A DNA stretch of 64,000 bases from Sanguinoderma infundibulare (lineage: Eukaryota > Basidiomycota > Agaricomycetes > Polyporales > Polyporaceae): contig JAVLRN010000012.1 in NCBI GenBank assembly GCA_032821775.1, forward strand, positions 2,526,315 to 2,590,314, read 5' to 3'. The position numbers and the translations under genes were made by a program. Under the pieces are notes generated by a model. That model had not been told where the DNA came from, did no database searches, and was given only the letters and a program-made list of their open reading frames with translations. Shown piece after piece: positions 63,840-64,000 of this stretch. Within the stretch, counting starts at the first letter, position 1; every line of letters starts with the position of its first letter.

Positions 63840-64000
63840 GGTTAGGGTTAGGGTTAGGGTTAGGGTTAGGGTTAGGGTTAGGGTTAGGGTTAGGGTTAGG
63901 GTTAGGGTTAGGGTTAGGGTTAGGGTTAGGGTTAGGGTTAGGGTTAGGGTTAGGGTTAGGGTTAGGGTTAGGGTTAGGGTTAGGGTTAGGGTTAGGGTAG
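63840..64000 (+). repeat. Telomere, (TTAGGG)n
   Basis: About 27 uninterrupted TTAGGG units running to the window edge, with the G-rich strand 5' to 3' toward the right. This is the orientation of a right chromosome end. The last unit reads gggtag and may be a sequencing or assembly edge. Confidence 0.97.

Noticed and set aside
63572..64000. Long plus-strand frame with endless Leu-Gly repeats
   Set aside because: It is the translation of TTAGGG telomere repeats joined to the antisense of the Penelope-like ORF1.

Overview
This window is the right-hand end of a chromosome from a filamentous basidiomycete, most likely an Agaricomycete. The evidence is GC-rich coding sequence with many short (50-80 nt) GT-AG introns, a macrofage-activating-glycoprotein homologue, tandem fungal F-box-like genes, HNH_2 genes, and a telomere of about 27 TTAGGG repeats at 63840-64000 whose G-rich strand runs off the right edge.

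Layout. 1-9330: the 3' end of a DUF3295 gene, a broken HNH_2-domain gene, and a 16-exon Zn(II)2Cys6 transcription factor of the XlnR type with a 6-nt micro-exon in its zinc cluster. 9330-13350: a second broken HNH_2 copy in inverted orientation and a candidate hAT-like element. 13290-25890: an array of F-box-like/LRR genes in one orientation. Three are intact, two are long pseudogenes, and two are fragments, one of which is split by a 341-bp TA-flanked MITE. 26130-27260: a decayed ORC1 fragment. 28634-36457: one unknown gene, then a cluster of small multi-pass membrane proteins and their broken copies. 37071-50483: conserved housekeeping genes, namely tRNase Z (minus), a CoA-type mitochondrial carrier (minus), HOP2/PSMC3IP (plus), the GPI-anchored glycoprotein (plus) and a C2-domain PSD2-type phosphatidylserine decarboxylase (plus).

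50484-64000 is subtelomere. It holds a Ty1/Copia fragment, a ~175-bp tandem repeat, and then a head-to-tail array of endonuclease-deficient Penelope-like retroelements (Coprina/Athena type) reaching the telomere. All lie on the minus strand with 5' ends toward the telomere. The array has five units (called A-E here): partial A, divergent B, a 5.1-kb RT-coding element (C), a 611-bp solo unit (D), and a second RT-coding element (E) that is 5'-truncated and capped directly by telomere repeats.

The most interesting signal is in the 3'-terminal repeat of these units. Every unit carries, in the sense orientation of the RT gene, a complete type I hammerhead ribozyme: CUGACGA core, 3-4 bp stem II, GAAA, a GUU cleavage site and a 7-bp stem I. 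The divergent unit B keeps the fold through compensatory changes in stem III. A second covarying stem-loop lies in the same repeat. A minus-strand transcript through the array would be predicted to self-cleave into pieces of about 611, 5085, 537 and 513 nt. The RT gene itself appears to be either one 1203-codon frame or, after removal of a 55-nt GC-AG intron, two proteins of 400 and 783 residues separated by a TAACTATG stop-restart. This looks like a telomere-resident retroelement system with ribozyme-processed RNA.
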